64,000 nt of DNA, from assembly GCF_001007995.1 (NCBI RefSeq), contig NZ_CP011389.1, positions 310,001-374,000 on the forward strand, read 5' to 3'. Shown here piece by piece: positions 62,636 to 64,000 of this stretch; positions within the stretch are counted from its first letter, which is position 1; the number at the start of each line of letters is the position of its first letter. The notes below the pieces were generated by a model. The model was not told the DNA's origin. It ran no database searches and worked only from the letters and a program-made list of their open reading frames with translations. The DNA is from Deinococcus soli (ex Cha et al. 2016) (lineage in GTDB: Bacteria; Deinococcota; Deinococci; Deinococcales; Deinococcaceae). The position numbers and the translations under genes are program-made.

Positions 62636-62780
62636 GGCGTCCTTGAGGCGTGCGCGGCGCACGGATGGTGAAGAGGTGGTCAGTGCGGAAAAGTGGCTCC
62701 CATCGTACGCCCCGGCCTGTCTAGCCGAATCAGCGCGCGGTGAGGCCGTCCGGAGCGCACGGACACCGTACCGTGCAGCC

Positions 62781-63485
62781 GTGAAGCTCCTGCTGATCCG
62801 CCACGCGCAATCCGAGAACAACGTCATCGAGGACCGCCCCGACTACACGCAGGCGCGGCAGCCCGACCCGCCCCTGACCGCACACGGACACCACAGCGCC
62901 CGGCAGTTCGCACAGGACGCCGACCTGAGAGGCGTGACGCACGGGTTCCGTCTGTTTCGTTGACAACCCGGAACAGCACCGGGTCGCCAACTCCACGCCC
63001 GGAACCCGTTTTTCTCCTACTCGCGTCCGCTCGGATTGAACGGCTTTGTAAGCCATCCAATCGGAGTCCGTATCACCTGTACACCAGCCTGATGCTCCGC
63101 GCCGTGCAGACCGCCGCCCCCATCGCCGCCCACCTGAACCTCCCCGCGCACGGCATCGAACGGGCCTACGAGTACGGCGGCCTGACCACCGGCCCAGCCG
63201 GAGGCTTCACACCCGTCACGGGCGGCGACCACACCAGCCTCCGCGCGCACTGCCCCGCACTTATCTGGCCCGCGCACCTGCACGGGCAAGCGTGGGACGG
63301 CGGCGCGGAAGCCTGGGAGGAACCCCGCTTCCACGCCCGCGCCGCGCACGTCCTGACCGACCTCCGCGCTCAGCTGGCCCGTCACGGACACCCCACCGAC
63401 CTTCCATATCGCGCACCTCGGTACCGCCCAACTCGACCTGCCCGCAGACGGCCGCATGGGCGGACTGGAATGGCTGAACCGGTAA
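62781..63485 (+). pseudogene. Histidine phosphatase superfamily gene, disrupted
   Basis: The N-terminal reading ([14 protein letters not shown], the R-H-A/G catalytic motif) is interrupted after GVTH by a 131-bp MITE-like repeat (62943-63073) with a stop. Native sequence resumes at LYTSLMLRAVQTAAPIAAHLNLP. Further on a frame change joins ARHGHP to HIAHLGTAQLDLPADGRMGGLEWLN, as if the segment with the second catalytic histidine had been lost. The native stop TAA is at 63483-63485. It cannot make an active enzyme. Confidence 0.85.
62943..63073. repeat. MITE-like small dispersed repeat (131 bp)
   Basis: Ends ...ACGGGTTCCGTC and GGAGTCCGTAT are imperfect inverted repeats (consensus ATACGGAxTCCG), with CAC on both sides (62940-62942 and 63074-63076) as a possible 3-bp duplication. 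No coding capacity. It contains further inner inverted parts (CCCGGAAC and GGAACCCG). Such SNR/MITE-type repeats with ATACGGA ends are numerous in deinococci, from general knowledge. Confidence 0.75.
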
Positions 63486-63493
63486 GGGTTCCC

Positions 63494-64000
<507 letters not shown>

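Overview
The window is high-GC bacterial DNA that reads as a Deinococcus chromosome. The signs are a rimP-nusA-ylxR-infB operon with a short IF2, a fused SecDF, an ArgC/LysY-type reductase, MnSOD, and many apparently leaderless promoters in which a TAnnnT-like -10 box ends 6-8 nt before the start codon. A small dispersed repeat of the kind found in deinococci is also present. The genus is an inference; no 16S or typing marker lies in the window.

Left chromosomal arm (1-2069): the 5' part of ispG, a TetR regulator divergent from a small membrane protein plus metallo-beta-lactamase-fold pair, and between them an operator-rich region.

Prophage (2070-43055, 40,938 bp repeat to repeat): a siphovirus-like element integrated in the 3' half of a tRNA-Val(UAC) gene. 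A 48-bp direct repeat of the tRNA 3' end flanks it, and its tyrosine integrase lies next to the intact tRNA. The late genes run on the minus strand from about 29.3 kb down to 2.6 kb: terminase, portal, S49 protease with a nested scaffold, decoration, capsid, connectors, tail tube, chaperone-like pair, tape measure, distal tail, holin-like proteins and a GH19 endolysin. RusA and DNA-binding genes lie at 30-36 kb. Small plus-strand genes, mostly membrane proteins with their own leaderless promoters, are scattered against this direction. An AT-rich DUF4062 gene sits inside the tail cluster like a moron.

The prophage is decaying. Two apparently identical IS630-family copies (12442-13485, 36080-37123) and two near-identical IS4-family copies (15705-16880, 37788-38963) interrupt the tape measure, a small ORF, the 3' end of the DUF4062 gene and a small membrane gene. 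All four original reading frames can be rejoined in frame by removing the IS and one target duplication. Further IS4 remnants lie at 37.2-39.2 kb.

Right arm (43.0-64.0 kb): tRNA-Val, the transcription/translation operon rimP-nusA-ylxR-infB, secDF, argC/lysY, degV, a lipoprotein, a ClC channel with an unusual gate motif, sodA, asnS, a CNNM/CorC-type transporter, then a PadR regulator followed by four tandem membrane proteins sharing an N-terminal D-E/D-W signature. Next come sdaAA, a broken histidine phosphatase gene carrying a 131-bp MITE-like repeat, and the 3' part of hutH. The most novel-looking systems are the PadR-linked tandem membrane family, the leaderless small-protein genes of the prophage and the AT-rich DUF4062 cargo gene.
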